30,513 nucleotides of DNA, taken from JBCCFX01 sp039029515 (GTDB lineage Bacteria; Planctomycetota; Phycisphaerae; Phycisphaerales; SM1A02). The first letter of the stretch is position 1, and every line of letters begins with the position of its first letter. The position numbers and the translations under genes were made by a program. The stretch spans positions 1-30,513 of the forward strand of contig JBCCFX010000016.1 in assembly GCA_039029515.1 (NCBI GenBank). The letters run 5' to 3'. The notes beneath the pieces were generated by a model. The model made no database searches, was not told the DNA's origin, and saw only the letters and a program-made list of their open reading frames with translations. Shown here in pieces: positions 15,196-23,325 of the stretch.

Positions 15196-17202
15196 TCACA
15201 ACTCCGGCGCGAGTTCCGCGACAACACCCGATCGCTGGCCCGTGAATTGGGCATGCTTCAGCAGATACTGCAACACCGTGGCCATCAACGTTGCGTGTGA
15301 CCAGGTGAGTGGACTGACCGAAATCGGATCGGCTGAGTGCGGGTGGAACTGCTCGGCGAGCACGCCGGACGGCAACGCGCGTTCGTGCGTCCAGTGCAAC
15401 TCTTCCAGCGCGCTTTCAAGTTCCTCAAGCGACTGCGCCGTGGCGATCTTGTGCTGTGCGGCCCACAGCGTGCAGATCACCCACGGGTTGCCGGGCACGT
15501 TCTGAATGTCATCGTGCTCGACCTGGTGGTAGTAGTCATGCTCGTACCGCGCCATGCCGCCCACCGGCGTCTTGACCCAGAGTCGTTCGCGCAATGCCTT
15601 CATCTCGGCCAGCACGGCGGGATGATCCGGTTCCAGCGCGCCGAACGCGAACAACGCCCAGTTCGCGCTATCGGCGGTCATATCGAGTCGATACGTGCCA
15701 TCTTCCATCGGCGTCGCCATGCGGGCGAATCGTTGTTGCTCTTCCACCCAGAGATGCCGCATCATCGCACCGCGCATGCGGTTCGCACCTTCGGTGAATT
15801 GCGCCACGAGATCCAGCGCGCCCATATCCTGCGCGAAGTCTGCGGCGGCCTGCAGCGCACCAATGGTGGCGGCTACGGTGAACGTGTGAATACCGCGCCG
15901 TTCTTCCCAGAGATCCCACGACGGCAACGGCAGACCGTTGTGATCGCGGTGTTCGAGCATCCACTTCGCCGGGTTGAGAATCAACTGGCCGTACACACCC
16001 TTGACGAATTCTACGTCACGGAACACCAGGAAGTGCTTGCGGAGCGCCCAGAGGACGAGTGCGGTTTCATCCTGCTGAATGGGGAGCACGCGCTCACCGT
16101 CAATCGTCCACGGATGCCAGCTTGATGCCAGCGTGCCGGACGGATTGTACTTATGAAGGAAGTACCCCTTCGGCTCGATGACCCTCGCGCAGAATCGGAA
16201 GAAGTTTCGGCTGAGTTCACCCTGACCCGCGAGCACGAGTGCCTGCGTGACCAAAGCGCCATCGCGCGGCCACATGTACGAATAGGTATCGCCGGCGAAG
16301 TGCGTGATGTCCGTATCGTTCGCCGCGATGATCGCGCCGTCGTTGTCCACCTGCGTGCGCAGAATCAACTGGCTGCGAATGTAGAGATCACGAATCGGTT
16401 CCGGCAACGGCGAGAAGTCAACCGGTTCCTTACACGACCAGAGTCGCCAGTACGCTTCCGTGCGCTCCATCATCGTTCGCGCGGAGCGGTGCCAGATGAG
16501 ATCGTTATGCCGGGTGACTTCATCATGCGAGTTGCCGGCGATCATCCAGTACACGACATGGCTCGAGCCGCGCGGCTTGAGGAACAGGTCGAATCCGACC
16601 GTCGAGTCGACCGAACCCTGCGCAATCGGATTGTGGCTCAGATGGCCATCCTCGGCATCGCGCCATGTGCCTTCGGCTTTGCCGATGCGTTTCGCGCCGG
16701 TTGCCCAGTGATCGATACCGCACTTGCGTTCATCACAGCCATTGATGAGGAAGTACGAATCGTCCTTGTAGTGCACGAGCCCCGCGCACGACGGGTCGTA
16801 ATTCACCGTGTCACCGACGGGTGAACCATCGATGGACAAGTCGTGATGGAAGAACAAGCGGACGTTGCGCGGACGATCAAGCAGATCCGTCACGAGAATC
16901 CGACGGAAGAGAATCGTGTGATTGAAGTGCACACAGTCATTGCACAGGAGTTCGAGGCCGAGTCCTTTGTGCCGAAGCAGGACTTCGGTCACCATCGTGT
17001 CCGGCTTGTAGCGCAGCGTGCGTTCCCAGCCTTCATCCTCGATCCAGGCAAACGCACCATCGGCCCAGACGCCGAAACGCTGCACGTGACCGTCCGTATG
17101 GTTCGGCTGACCGACGCGAGGGAAGTAGATATCGCGCACGCGGTAATGTTCGTCAAAGGTGACGAGCATTCGTCCGTTCCCGATGGGGATATCACGCGGC
17201 AT
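15196..17202 (-). CDS. Glycoside hydrolase family 15 (glucoamylase-type) enzyme
   Basis: GH15 enzymes release glucose from the ends of alpha-glucans or related sugars by inversion. The 668-residue protein has an N-terminal beta-rich domain (about 1-260; starts PRDIPIGNGRMLVTFDEHY, as in bacterial GH15) and a C-terminal (alpha/alpha)6 barrel. Barrel motifs: YMWPRDGALV (309-318, substrate binding), QQDETALVLWAL (376-387), SWDLWEER (428-435, general acid near E433) and GVLAEQFHP (613-621, general base E617). There is no signal peptide, so it likely acts in the cytoplasm, for example on glycogen or trehalose-like substrates; specificity cannot be read from sequence. AAAGG (17212-17216) lies 9 nt before the ATG. 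A heptamer array starts 2 nt beyond the stop. Confidence 0.88.
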   Translation of the reverse strand: MPRDIPIGNGRMLVTFDEHYRVRDIYFPRVGQPNHTDGHVQRFGVWADGAFAWIEDEGWERTLRYKPDTMVTEVLLRHKGLGLELLCNDCVHFNHTILFRRILVTDLLDRPRNVRLFFHHDLSIDGSPVGDTVNYDPSCAGLVHYKDDSYFLINGCDERKCGIDHWATGAKRIGKAEGTWRDAEDGHLSHNPIAQGSVDSTVGFDLFLKPRGSSHVVYWMIAGNSHDEVTRHNDLIWHRSARTMMERTEAYWRLWSCKEPVDFSPLPEPIRDLYIRSQLILRTQVDNDGAIIAANDTDITHFAGDTYSYMWPRDGALVTQALVLAGQGELSRNFFRFCARVIEPKGYFLHKYNPSGTLASSWHPWTIDGERVLPIQQDETALVLWALRKHFLVFRDVEFVKGVYGQLILNPAKWMLEHRDHNGLPLPSWDLWEERRGIHTFTVAATIGALQAAADFAQDMGALDLVAQFTEGANRMRGAMMRHLWVEEQQRFARMATPMEDGTYRLDMTADSANWALFAFGALEPDHPAVLAEMKALRERLWVKTPVGGMARYEHDYYHQVEHDDIQNVPGNPWVICTLWAAQHKIATAQSLEELESALEELHWTHERALPSGVLAEQFHPHSADPISVSPLTWSHATLMATVLQYLLKHAQFTGQRSGVVAELAPEL

Positions 17203-17285
17203 CGACCAGAACCTTTCGCATGGAAGTGATCACCATGGACCGGCAACGACGAATCATCGTTGTCGCGATCACGCACGGTGCGGGG

Positions 17286-17636
17286 TTACGTCGCCTCGTT
17301 CATGAGACGATCGATCTCTGCCTGACTCATGTCGCCTGACGACGGCGCGGCCCCTGCTGATGCGCTCGGACTGCCGCCCATCGCCTGAATGCGATCGCCC
17401 ACCTGGTTCACGTCCTGAACGTGAATCCCGAAGTTCTCGCCAACCTTCACGGCGCGGCCTTTCCCGATCACCTTGTTGTTCACGAGGATCTCGAGCTGCT
17501 CATCCGCATTCTTGGGCAATTCAATGATCGCCCCGGGCGTCAGGTGCGTCACATCATGGAGTGACAGCCCGCGCTCGGCGATCTGAACAATTACCGGCAC
17601 CTCGATCTGCAGTATGTCCTTGATTGACGCAGGCAT
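17286..17636 (-). CDS. FliN-like SpoA-domain protein with a C-terminal EIDALL-like tail
   Basis: Residues 1-85 form a SpoA/FliN C-ring domain (VPVIVQIAERGLSLHDV, LTPGAIIEL, VNNKVIGKGRAVKVGENFGIHV). FliN helps build the flagellar switch that responds to CheY. After an Ala/Ser/Gly/Pro linker (about 87-101) the protein ends with MSQAEIDRLMNEA (103-115). This resembles the LSQAEIDALL segment that FliM carries at its N-terminus to bind phosphorylated CheY; here it is at the C-terminus. The protein is 116 residues. No flagellar neighbours occur in the window. TAGAAT ends 7 nt before the ATG and no ribosome site is present, so the mRNA is probably leaderless. Confidence 0.82.
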   Translation of the reverse strand: MPASIKDILQIEVPVIVQIAERGLSLHDVTHLTPGAIIELPKNADEQLEILVNNKVIGKGRAVKVGENFGIHVQDVNQVGDRIQAMGGSPSASAGAAPSSGDMSQAEIDRLMNEAT

Positions 17637-17643
17637 AGCTCTG

Positions 17644-17649
17644 ATTCTA
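17644..17649 (-). promoter_or_regulatory. -10 box TAGAAT of the FliN-like gene, leaderless
   Basis: On the reverse strand TAGAAT is followed by 7 nt and then ATG (17636). No -35 box is evident. Confidence 0.62.
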
Positions 17650-17668
17650 TCGGCTGGACAGGGAGGCT

Positions 17669-17696
17669 GGCTGTTGGCTTTTGGCGGTTGAGATTC
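17669..17696 (+). repeat. Short heptanucleotide array H6
   Basis: GGCTGTT, GGCTTTT, GGCGGTT, GAGATTC: a degenerate array of the GGCTNNN type in the gap between pyrB and the FliN-like gene. It shares the word TTTGGC with H1 and H8. Confidence 0.5.
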
Positions 17697-17772
17697 AGCA
17701 GACTGACGGGGAATTCGCAGACATGCGGCTTCGGCGGGTTACCGGTCCGCTCAGAGCCGGATCATCGCCAGC

Positions 17773-18720
17773 TCATGCCCCGCGCTGGTCACCCATAACC
17801 CACTCGAGGACGGCCATCCGCATCGCCACACCATGGGTGACCTGATCGAGAATCACGCTCCGCACCGGATCGTGCGCGACATCCGATTCGATCTCCAGCC
17901 CACGATTCATCGGCCCGGGATGCATCACGATCGCCGACTCGGGCAACTGGTCGGCACGTGCCGCCGTCAGACCGAAGCGATTCCGATAGTCCGGCGACAA
18001 CGCCTTCCCCTCGTGCCGCTCGAATTGCACGCGCAGCATCATGATCACATCCACCTGCGAAAGCACCGAATCGAGATCGTGAGCAATCTCCACCGTCCCC
18101 GGTCCATCGGTGATTGACGCAAGGTCATCCGGCACGAGTTCAGGCGGGCCAACGAGGATCACGTGCGCGCCGACCGACGTCAGCGCATGCATGTTGGATC
18201 GTGCGACCCGACTGCTCGCAATATCGCCGACGATCGCCACGCGCAGATGGTCGATCGTGCCGAACCGCTGCTTCATCGTGAAAACGTCGAGCAATCCCTG
18301 TGTCGGATGTTCATGCGCCCCATCGCCGGCATTGATCACCGGCATCGTGACATGGTCGGCGATCTGCATGGGTCCGCCTGCCGGCGTGCAGCGCACGACC
18401 ATGGCATTGACGCCCATTGCGGCCACGTTCATCGCGGTGTCGAGGAGTGACTCACCCTTGCTGACGCTGGAGCCGCTGCCGGTCAGATCGACGGTCGCCG
18501 CGCCGAGACGCTGTGCTGCGATGGTGAAACTCAATCGGGTTCGCGTCGAGTCTTCGAGAAAGACATTGGCCACGATCGAGCCACGAAGGAGATCGACCGG
18601 CGGCGCATCGCCTTTCGCGATGGGCAGCCAGTGCTCGGCTCGATCAAACAGCGCGCGCATGGTGTCGACGGGAAGGCCATCCAGACCCAGCAGATGTCGG
18701 CATGACGTTGAAACAGCCAT
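17773..18720 (-). CDS. pyrB: Aspartate carbamoyltransferase catalytic subunit
   Basis: Catalyses carbamoyl phosphate plus aspartate to carbamoyl aspartate, the first committed step of pyrimidine synthesis, in the cytoplasm. Signature residues are present: FLEDSTRTRLSF (54-65, carbamoyl-phosphate loop), GSSVSKGESLLDT (the 80s loop), GDGAHEHPTQ (132-141), VGDIASSRVARSN and MLRVQFERH, ending in VMHPGPMNRG. At 315 residues it is of normal length. I chose the ATG at 18720 (MAVSTSCRHLL) because a TACTAT -10 box ends 7 nt upstream; the frame extends 12 residues further (18756), but that part contains the promoter. No pyrI or pyrC is adjacent. A perfect inverted repeat covers the -10 box and start codon. 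Confidence 0.92.
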   Translation of the reverse strand: MAVSTSCRHLLGLDGLPVDTMRALFDRAEHWLPIAKGDAPPVDLLRGSIVANVFLEDSTRTRLSFTIAAQRLGAATVDLTGSGSSVSKGESLLDTAMNVAAMGVNAMVVRCTPAGGPMQIADHVTMPVINAGDGAHEHPTQGLLDVFTMKQRFGTIDHLRVAIVGDIASSRVARSNMHALTSVGAHVILVGPPELVPDDLASITDGPGTVEIAHDLDSVLSQVDVIMMLRVQFERHEGKALSPDYRNRFGLTAARADQLPESAIVMHPGPMNRGLEIESDVAHDPVRSVILDQVTHGVAMRMAVLEWVMGDQRGA

Positions 18721-18742
18721 CGCCGGCATAGTACCGGCGATG
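18718..18742 (-). promoter_or_regulatory. Inverted repeat over the pyrB -10 box and start codon (possible operator)
   Basis: Perfect 9-bp arms CATCGCCGG / CCGGCGATG with a 7-nt centre. The centre holds most of the TACTAT box, and the start codon ATG ends one arm. A protein bound here would block transcription; the role is inferred from position only. Confidence 0.5.
18728..18733 (-). promoter_or_regulatory. -10 box TACTAT of pyrB, leaderless
   Basis: On the reverse strand TACTAT is followed by 7 nt and ATG (18720). ATGACG, 17 nt upstream of the box, matches TTGACA in four of six positions; it is the only plausible -35 among the leaderless set. Confidence 0.62.
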
Positions 18743-18781
18743 GTCAGAAACGTCATTGATTGTCGACCGGGAACGGTCTGA

Positions 18782-20677
18782 TCATATCCCGAAGTTGTTG
18801 AGCACCGCGAGCAGGTCGTCGATGTTCACCACCTCGTTGATGACCACATCTTCCGGGCAGAATTCAGGCGGCGGGCACGGACCGAACGCATTGATGACCC
18901 GAACGATGTCATCGATGTTCACCATGCCGTTGCCATTGATGTCGCCCGTGAGGAACTCGCCGAGGTCGATCACCTTGGCATCCATGACGGCGGGCATACT
19001 CTTGCCATGCTCTTCCCAGAGCTGGTATGCGTAGTCGCCATCGGTGGTCGTCGTGTTGGTGTCGCGGAGGAATTCGATGTATTCCTTGGATGTCGTCTGG
19101 TAGTACGTCGTCACGACGGCTTGCACCGCGTTCTTCGGCACCGGATACAGGGTGTCATCCCAGTACTGACCATCTTCGTAGGTGTACGCGACTGGCTCAG
19201 CGCGAATCGTTTCGAAGCCGGCGTTCGTGAATCCGATCGGCGGGATTCGGTTGTCGGAGAACACCTTGTTGTTCAGAATCAGGTGGAAGGATTCGCCTTC
19301 CGGCAGGTTGGTCGCGTCCGCGACGGCGGTGTCGAAGCCAACCTTCATCTGGTACACCTTGGTGTCCGACGTCGTCAGGTCAGCACTAACGGGATCGTAC
19401 GCACCGTGTTCACCGACGAGCAGACCTTCGCCGTCGAGGTAGCGCACGTTGATCCACATCCGGCGACCTTCCGGATAGCCGGTCGGCAGCTTATGACCGG
19501 TGTAGTTAATCACGCGGGCTCGGAGCATGCTGCCTTCCTGACGGAGCATCATGTCCGACGCGTTCTCAAGCATCGTAAACACGCGAGCGTTTGCCGCTTC
19601 GACAAGTTCATCCGTAAGACCAGCGGCGAAACCAAGCTCGGCGTTGATCGCGTTGACGACCCACGTGTTGGCACCGGCAAACGCATGCTCAGCGGTGTCT
19701 TCACGCAGGAAGAACGGCGGGAACGGCGAGGCGAAGCACGCACCGGCGAACCGGTCAGGCATGTGGCAGTCCTGGCAGGACTTCATCACGCCCGTCGGAT
19801 GGTTGCCGCCGAAACGACCGTCAAGCTGCACGCCGGTCGTCGCAAACGTACTGTTCAACCATTCGCTGTACGTGCGCTGCTCCGGCATCATGCCATGCGG
19901 GTTCTGCGTCGGTGATTCCTCACCGAATGCATTGATCGCATGAGAGCCATCGGGCTGCAGCGTGAACACCGGATTGCTCACATCGTGGCACGTCGCGCAC
20001 ATTTGTGATTCGCGATGGTGCGGCGACACGAGGATCGGTGCCGGGTGCATGTTCTGAGCAATGTCGTCACGAGGGCCGCGACGCGTGTCCATCGGATCAA
20101 ACACATACTGCGCGTTGCCGGTGAACTCGGGCACGAGATCCATCAACTCAAGATCGGCGAGGATCTGCGTGTCTTCGATCGGATTGTCCGGATCAGCGAT
20201 CGGGTCAACGATGCGGTGGCACACGTGACACGTCACGCCATCAAGATCGTCTTCTTCGAACGCCGACATGTCGGTCGGGGTCGAGCGACCACTGAGCCAG
20301 GCGCGCGGCACGTGGCAACGAATGCATGATTCGCCACCGTTCGCAACATCCTGGTTGGCAATCGCGACGGCGGCCTTCCAGATCGGGTCGCGCGCGGACT
20401 GTCCCATCATCGATGCCGTCCACGCATCCCACGGTTCGTACGGTGACTCACCGTCGTACCCGCCGTGACACGAGCGACAATTGCTCGATGGCAGAATCTG
20501 ATCGAATGACAACGTCGGGTCAGGCTGCGTGCCCGGATGGAAGAAGTCTTCCAGGGTCGCAGGCAACTGACGCTGATTCGGCGGATCGCCGTCGCGCGGG
20601 CCCGCCAGAACAAACGTCACGCATCCAAAAGTGGCAAGGCTCAAACCACCGATCGCGCTCAGGGCTTGTTTTCCCAT
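18782..20677 (-). CDS. Secreted pentaheme cytochrome c with C-terminal dockerin-like repeats
   Basis: Five CxxCH heme-attachment motifs lie in the N-terminal half: CRSCH (67-71), CIRCH (118-122), CHVCH (150-154), CATCH (227-231) and CQDCH (301-305). Residues 5-27 form an export signal (ALSAIGGLSLATFGCVTFVLAG). The region after about 310 is beta-rich with no further hemes (NYTGHKLPTGYPEGRRMW). The last 54 residues are two dockerin-like repeats: GDINGNGMVNIDDIVRVINAFGPC, and EVVNIDDLLAVLNNFG with its first Asp-loop reduced. A role in periplasmic electron transfer is inferred from the hemes; the substrate is unknown. The start at 20677 is preferred: AGGAG (20689-20693) and AAGGGG lie just upstream, and the frame to 20719 adds no signal features. 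Confidence 0.85.
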   Translation of the reverse strand: MGKQALSAIGGLSLATFGCVTFVLAGPRDGDPPNQRQLPATLEDFFHPGTQPDPTLSFDQILPSSNCRSCHGGYDGESPYEPWDAWTASMMGQSARDPIWKAAVAIANQDVANGGESCIRCHVPRAWLSGRSTPTDMSAFEEDDLDGVTCHVCHRIVDPIADPDNPIEDTQILADLELMDLVPEFTGNAQYVFDPMDTRRGPRDDIAQNMHPAPILVSPHHRESQMCATCHDVSNPVFTLQPDGSHAINAFGEESPTQNPHGMMPEQRTYSEWLNSTFATTGVQLDGRFGGNHPTGVMKSCQDCHMPDRFAGACFASPFPPFFLREDTAEHAFAGANTWVVNAINAELGFAAGLTDELVEAANARVFTMLENASDMMLRQEGSMLRARVINYTGHKLPTGYPEGRRMWINVRYLDGEGLLVGEHGAYDPVSADLTTSDTKVYQMKVGFDTAVADATNLPEGESFHLILNNKVFSDNRIPPIGFTNAGFETIRAEPVAYTYEDGQYWDDTLYPVPKNAVQAVVTTYYQTTSKEYIEFLRDTNTTTTDGDYAYQLWEEHGKSMPAVMDAKVIDLGEFLTGDINGNGMVNIDDIVRVINAFGPCPPPEFCPEDVVINEVVNIDDLLAVLNNFGI

Positions 20678-20705
20678 GGTCCCCTTCACTCCTGATTTAA
20701 CAGGC

Positions 20706-20729
20706 CCGGCGATTCGCACAGATCGCCGG
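20706..20729 (-). repeat. Hairpin in the leader of the cytochrome gene
   Basis: Perfect 8-bp arms CCGGCGAT / ATCGCCGG with an 8-nt loop, located 28 nt upstream of the cytochrome start. It could affect leader structure; there is no T-tract, so it is not a terminator. Confidence 0.45.
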
Positions 20730-20892
20730 AGTCCATCCTCTTGCGATAAACACTACGCCGATTCGAGCGCCTCGGTGCAATGACCTTGTGATTTCAGGCA
20801 CTTTGATCCGCGCCGAACGTCCGGAATCGCCGCTCAAACGGTGGTTACACGCCAAATCATGTCAATTTCCCAGATTCCCACGTCAGCCAATG

Positions 20893-20898
20893 TAGACT
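20893..20898 (+). promoter_or_regulatory. -10 box TAGACT giving a leaderless start
   Basis: TAGACT ends 6 nt before ATG at 20905 with no ribosome site between. Confidence 0.6.
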
Positions 20899-20904
20899 CC
20901 CGTC

Positions 20905-21588
20905 ATGTGCAGACTCGCCGCGTTCGCACTCTCATTGATCATGCTCATTGGCTGTGCAAGCACCCCGGAAGGCCCATCGGTGCTGACCGTCGAACCTGCC
21001 GAGTACGGACGGGCGTTCGATGTCGCCCTCGCCACGGCTCGTGACGCCGGCATGACCGCGGAGTTGCTGGATCGACGAGGCGGCGTCATCGAGACGAGAC
21101 CGCGGATCGCCGCATCCGTGCTCGAACCATGGAGCAGCGATATCTCATCGCTGTCTCAGGCGGTCGAACACACGCTTTCGCAGCACCGACGCTTCGTCAG
21201 ATTCGAGTTCGAACCCGTGGGTTTCAGCGGGACCGGCGATCCTGATGCGTTGCTCGCAGGCCCAGCCGTGGCCATCGGCGATATCGATTCAATCGATCGC
21301 ACCCGGACCGATCGGACCCTGGAGCTTCGTGTCTGGGTCTATCTCCAGCAGGTGTCCCGCCCCGGTCAACGACGGAGCACATGGTCGCGGCAGATGTCAT
21401 CGGAAACTCGATCAGGGCCACCGAATCAGGGCGAGGAGCTCCTGCCCGGCGAATGGTGGACCACGACCTCCCGTGATACGGACTTCGAACGCCGGCTCCT
21501 CGCAGAGATCGAGCGACGAATCGCGTCTCCAGCCTCCGGAGAGCCAAACGTGATCACCGACGCCTCGGGTTTCCCGCAAAGCGGTTGA
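20905..21588 (+). CDS. Putative lipoprotein of unknown function
   Basis: Not recognised. Signal peptide II with lipobox LIGC (C17) in MCRLAAFALSLIMLIGCAS, so the protein should be lipid-anchored outside the cytoplasmic membrane. The mature part is about 210 residues. It opens with an alpha/beta region (AFDVALATARDAGMTAELLDRRG, then VIETRP) that resembles small periplasmic domains in which a residue's variation is tested over a beta-strand pair, and it includes a longer strand-rich segment (RTLELRVWVYLQQV). The C-terminus is polar. The gene is divergent from the cytochrome and precedes the dockerin-bearing pair; whether it works with them is unknown. Confidence 0.72.
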   Translation: MCRLAAFALSLIMLIGCASTPEGPSVLTVEPAEYGRAFDVALATARDAGMTAELLDRRGGVIETRPRIAASVLEPWSSDISSLSQAVEHTLSQHRRFVRFEFEPVGFSGTGDPDALLAGPAVAIGDIDSIDRTRTDRTLELRVWVYLQQVSRPGQRRSTWSRQMSSETRSGPPNQGEELLPGEWWTTTSRDTDFERRLLAEIERRIASPASGEPNVITDASGFPQSG

Positions 21589-21663
21589 ATCAGCCCTTTT
21601 CCCGGCTACTGTTTCCTCGGACGCTTCTGTTTCACCCTGTTGGGGGGCGTTCTGGAGGGATCA

Positions 21664-23295
21664 GTGACACGCCATATTCTCGGACCATCGATCGCCGCCA
21701 TCGCACTCACCGCGATCGCGCCTACCACGCTTGCCGCACCTGTCGGTGAGGAAGTGAACTACCCGGCACTGGAAGCCCGCCTTGGCGGTAGTGTTCCCGA
21801 TGGCACCAATGTCGTCGTCGGCCAGGTGGAATCCAATGAGAACAACATCCCCGGTCGCTACAGCGTCGCGCCGACCGATGGTCAGTTCGTCAACCTCGGC
21901 ATCACGTTCATCGAGATGAGCGGGCCCGCCACGTTCTCCGATCACGCGCGCAATGTCGCGTATCGCATGTACGGCGAAACACTCAGCATCACGCCCGACA
22001 TTCCGACCGTGCACATCTGGGAAACCGTGAACTGGCTCACGAGTGGCTACCTCAATGTCGGCACCGCCAATGACCCATTGGTCGCGCCGGGTGGCATCAA
22101 GATCTTCAACAACTCATGGGCAGCGGCAACCAGCGTTGATAACGATATCCTCCGTCGCCTTGACGGCGTTGTTGCGCGCGATGACGTGCTCATGATCAAC
22201 GGCGTCCCAAACGCCGGGCAGAATGGGCTGCCGCTGCCGTCCTGGAGTTACAACGGCATCGCGGTGGGTCTCGCCAACGGGAATCACATATCGGTCGATA
22301 CATCTGGCGCCGTGGACGGTAGTGGCCGCATGAAGCCGGAACTGGTCGTCGATGGAAGCCTGACGAGTTTCGTCACGCCGATCGTAAGCGCATGCTGCGC
22401 CCTGCTCATCGACGCCGTGCGCGAAGTACCGGGCAATCCGACGCTCGCCAACGCGGAGCGTTCGGAAGTCATCAAGGCCATCCTCCTCGCGGGCGCGACC
22501 CGCAACGCGAGTTGGACGAATAATCCTGCGACGAGCGGCACCATGCGCGGCGTGACTGCGCGTCCGCTCGACAACGTCTTCGGCGCCGGCGTGCCGGACA
22601 TTGATCAGTCACACCTCATGATCTTTGCCGGTGAACAAGACGCATCAACCGCATTCCCGAGCGAAGCCAACGTCTCGAACATCGGCTGGGATCTCGCCAC
22701 GATGGGCCTCGGCGAGACGTATCTCTACCGATTCGATGTGCCGGCCACCGCAAGCGAAGCATCGTTCGCCGCAACCTGGCACCGACGCCTCAGCAGCGGG
22801 TTCACCATCCCGAACACGACGGACATCAACCTTGAACTCGCACGCTTCAACGACAGCGGCGGACTCGACTTCCTTGTCGGCGACAATGGCCTTGGTGTGT
22901 TTGAGTCTGGCAACGTCGTGAGCGAAAGCGCTGTCGACAACATTGAACTTCTCCATCTCCGCAACCTCATCGCCGGCGATTACCTGCTGTTCGTCAGCCG
23001 TGGCAGCGGCGGCTCGGGCGAACCCTGGGATGTCGCCCTCGCATGGACGATGGACATCGAGATCCCTGTCGTGCTCTGCCCGCAGGACTGCGCGCCGGAC
23101 AACGGTGACGGCACCTACGGCAACGGCGTCGTGAACATTGATGACCTCATCGCCGTGATCAACTCGTTCGACGAGCTCGGCGGCCCCTGCGACGGCGCGC
23201 CTGACAACGGCGATGGCACGTTCGGCAACAACATCGTGAACATCGATGACCTCATCGCGGTCATCAACGAATTCGGTCCTTGTCCCACTCCCTGA
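21664..23295 (+). CDS. Secreted subtilisin-like (S8-type) protein with C-terminal dockerin-like pair
   Basis: Start chosen at GTG 21664, where GGAGG (21654-21658) lies 5 nt upstream; a TTG at 21640 opens the frame but precedes the ribosome site. An export signal (HILGPSIAAIALTAIAPTTLA) is followed by a subtilisin-like core: VVVGQVESNE (51-60) at the position of the catalytic Asp segment, SDHARNVAYRMYG (92-104) at the His segment, NNSW (149-152, oxyanion region), and LTSFVTPIVSACCALL (233-248) at the GTSMATP Ser segment with S235. The Asp site reads Glu (E56), so ordinary S8 activity is doubtful. A jelly-roll-like region follows (YLYRFDVPA...DYLLFVSRG). The last 72 residues hold two repeats of the type DNGDGTxGNxxVNIDDLIAVINxF ending in GPCP. 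The beta-helix gene begins 31 nt later. Confidence 0.8.
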   Translation: MTRHILGPSIAAIALTAIAPTTLAAPVGEEVNYPALEARLGGSVPDGTNVVVGQVESNENNIPGRYSVAPTDGQFVNLGITFIEMSGPATFSDHARNVAYRMYGETLSITPDIPTVHIWETVNWLTSGYLNVGTANDPLVAPGGIKIFNNSWAAATSVDNDILRRLDGVVARDDVLMINGVPNAGQNGLPLPSWSYNGIAVGLANGNHISVDTSGAVDGSGRMKPELVVDGSLTSFVTPIVSACCALLIDAVREVPGNPTLANAERSEVIKAILLAGATRNASWTNNPATSGTMRGVTARPLDNVFGAGVPDIDQSHLMIFAGEQDASTAFPSEANVSNIGWDLATMGLGETYLYRFDVPATASEASFAATWHRRLSSGFTIPNTTDINLELARFNDSGGLDFLVGDNGLGVFESGNVVSESAVDNIELLHLRNLIAGDYLLFVSRGSGGSGEPWDVALAWTMDIEIPVVLCPQDCAPDNGDGTYGNGVVNIDDLIAVINSFDELGGPCDGAPDNGDGTFGNNIVNIDDLIAVINEFGPCPTP

Positions 23296-23325
23296 TTTCG
23301 GACCACAGGAGAAAGAACGCAGACT

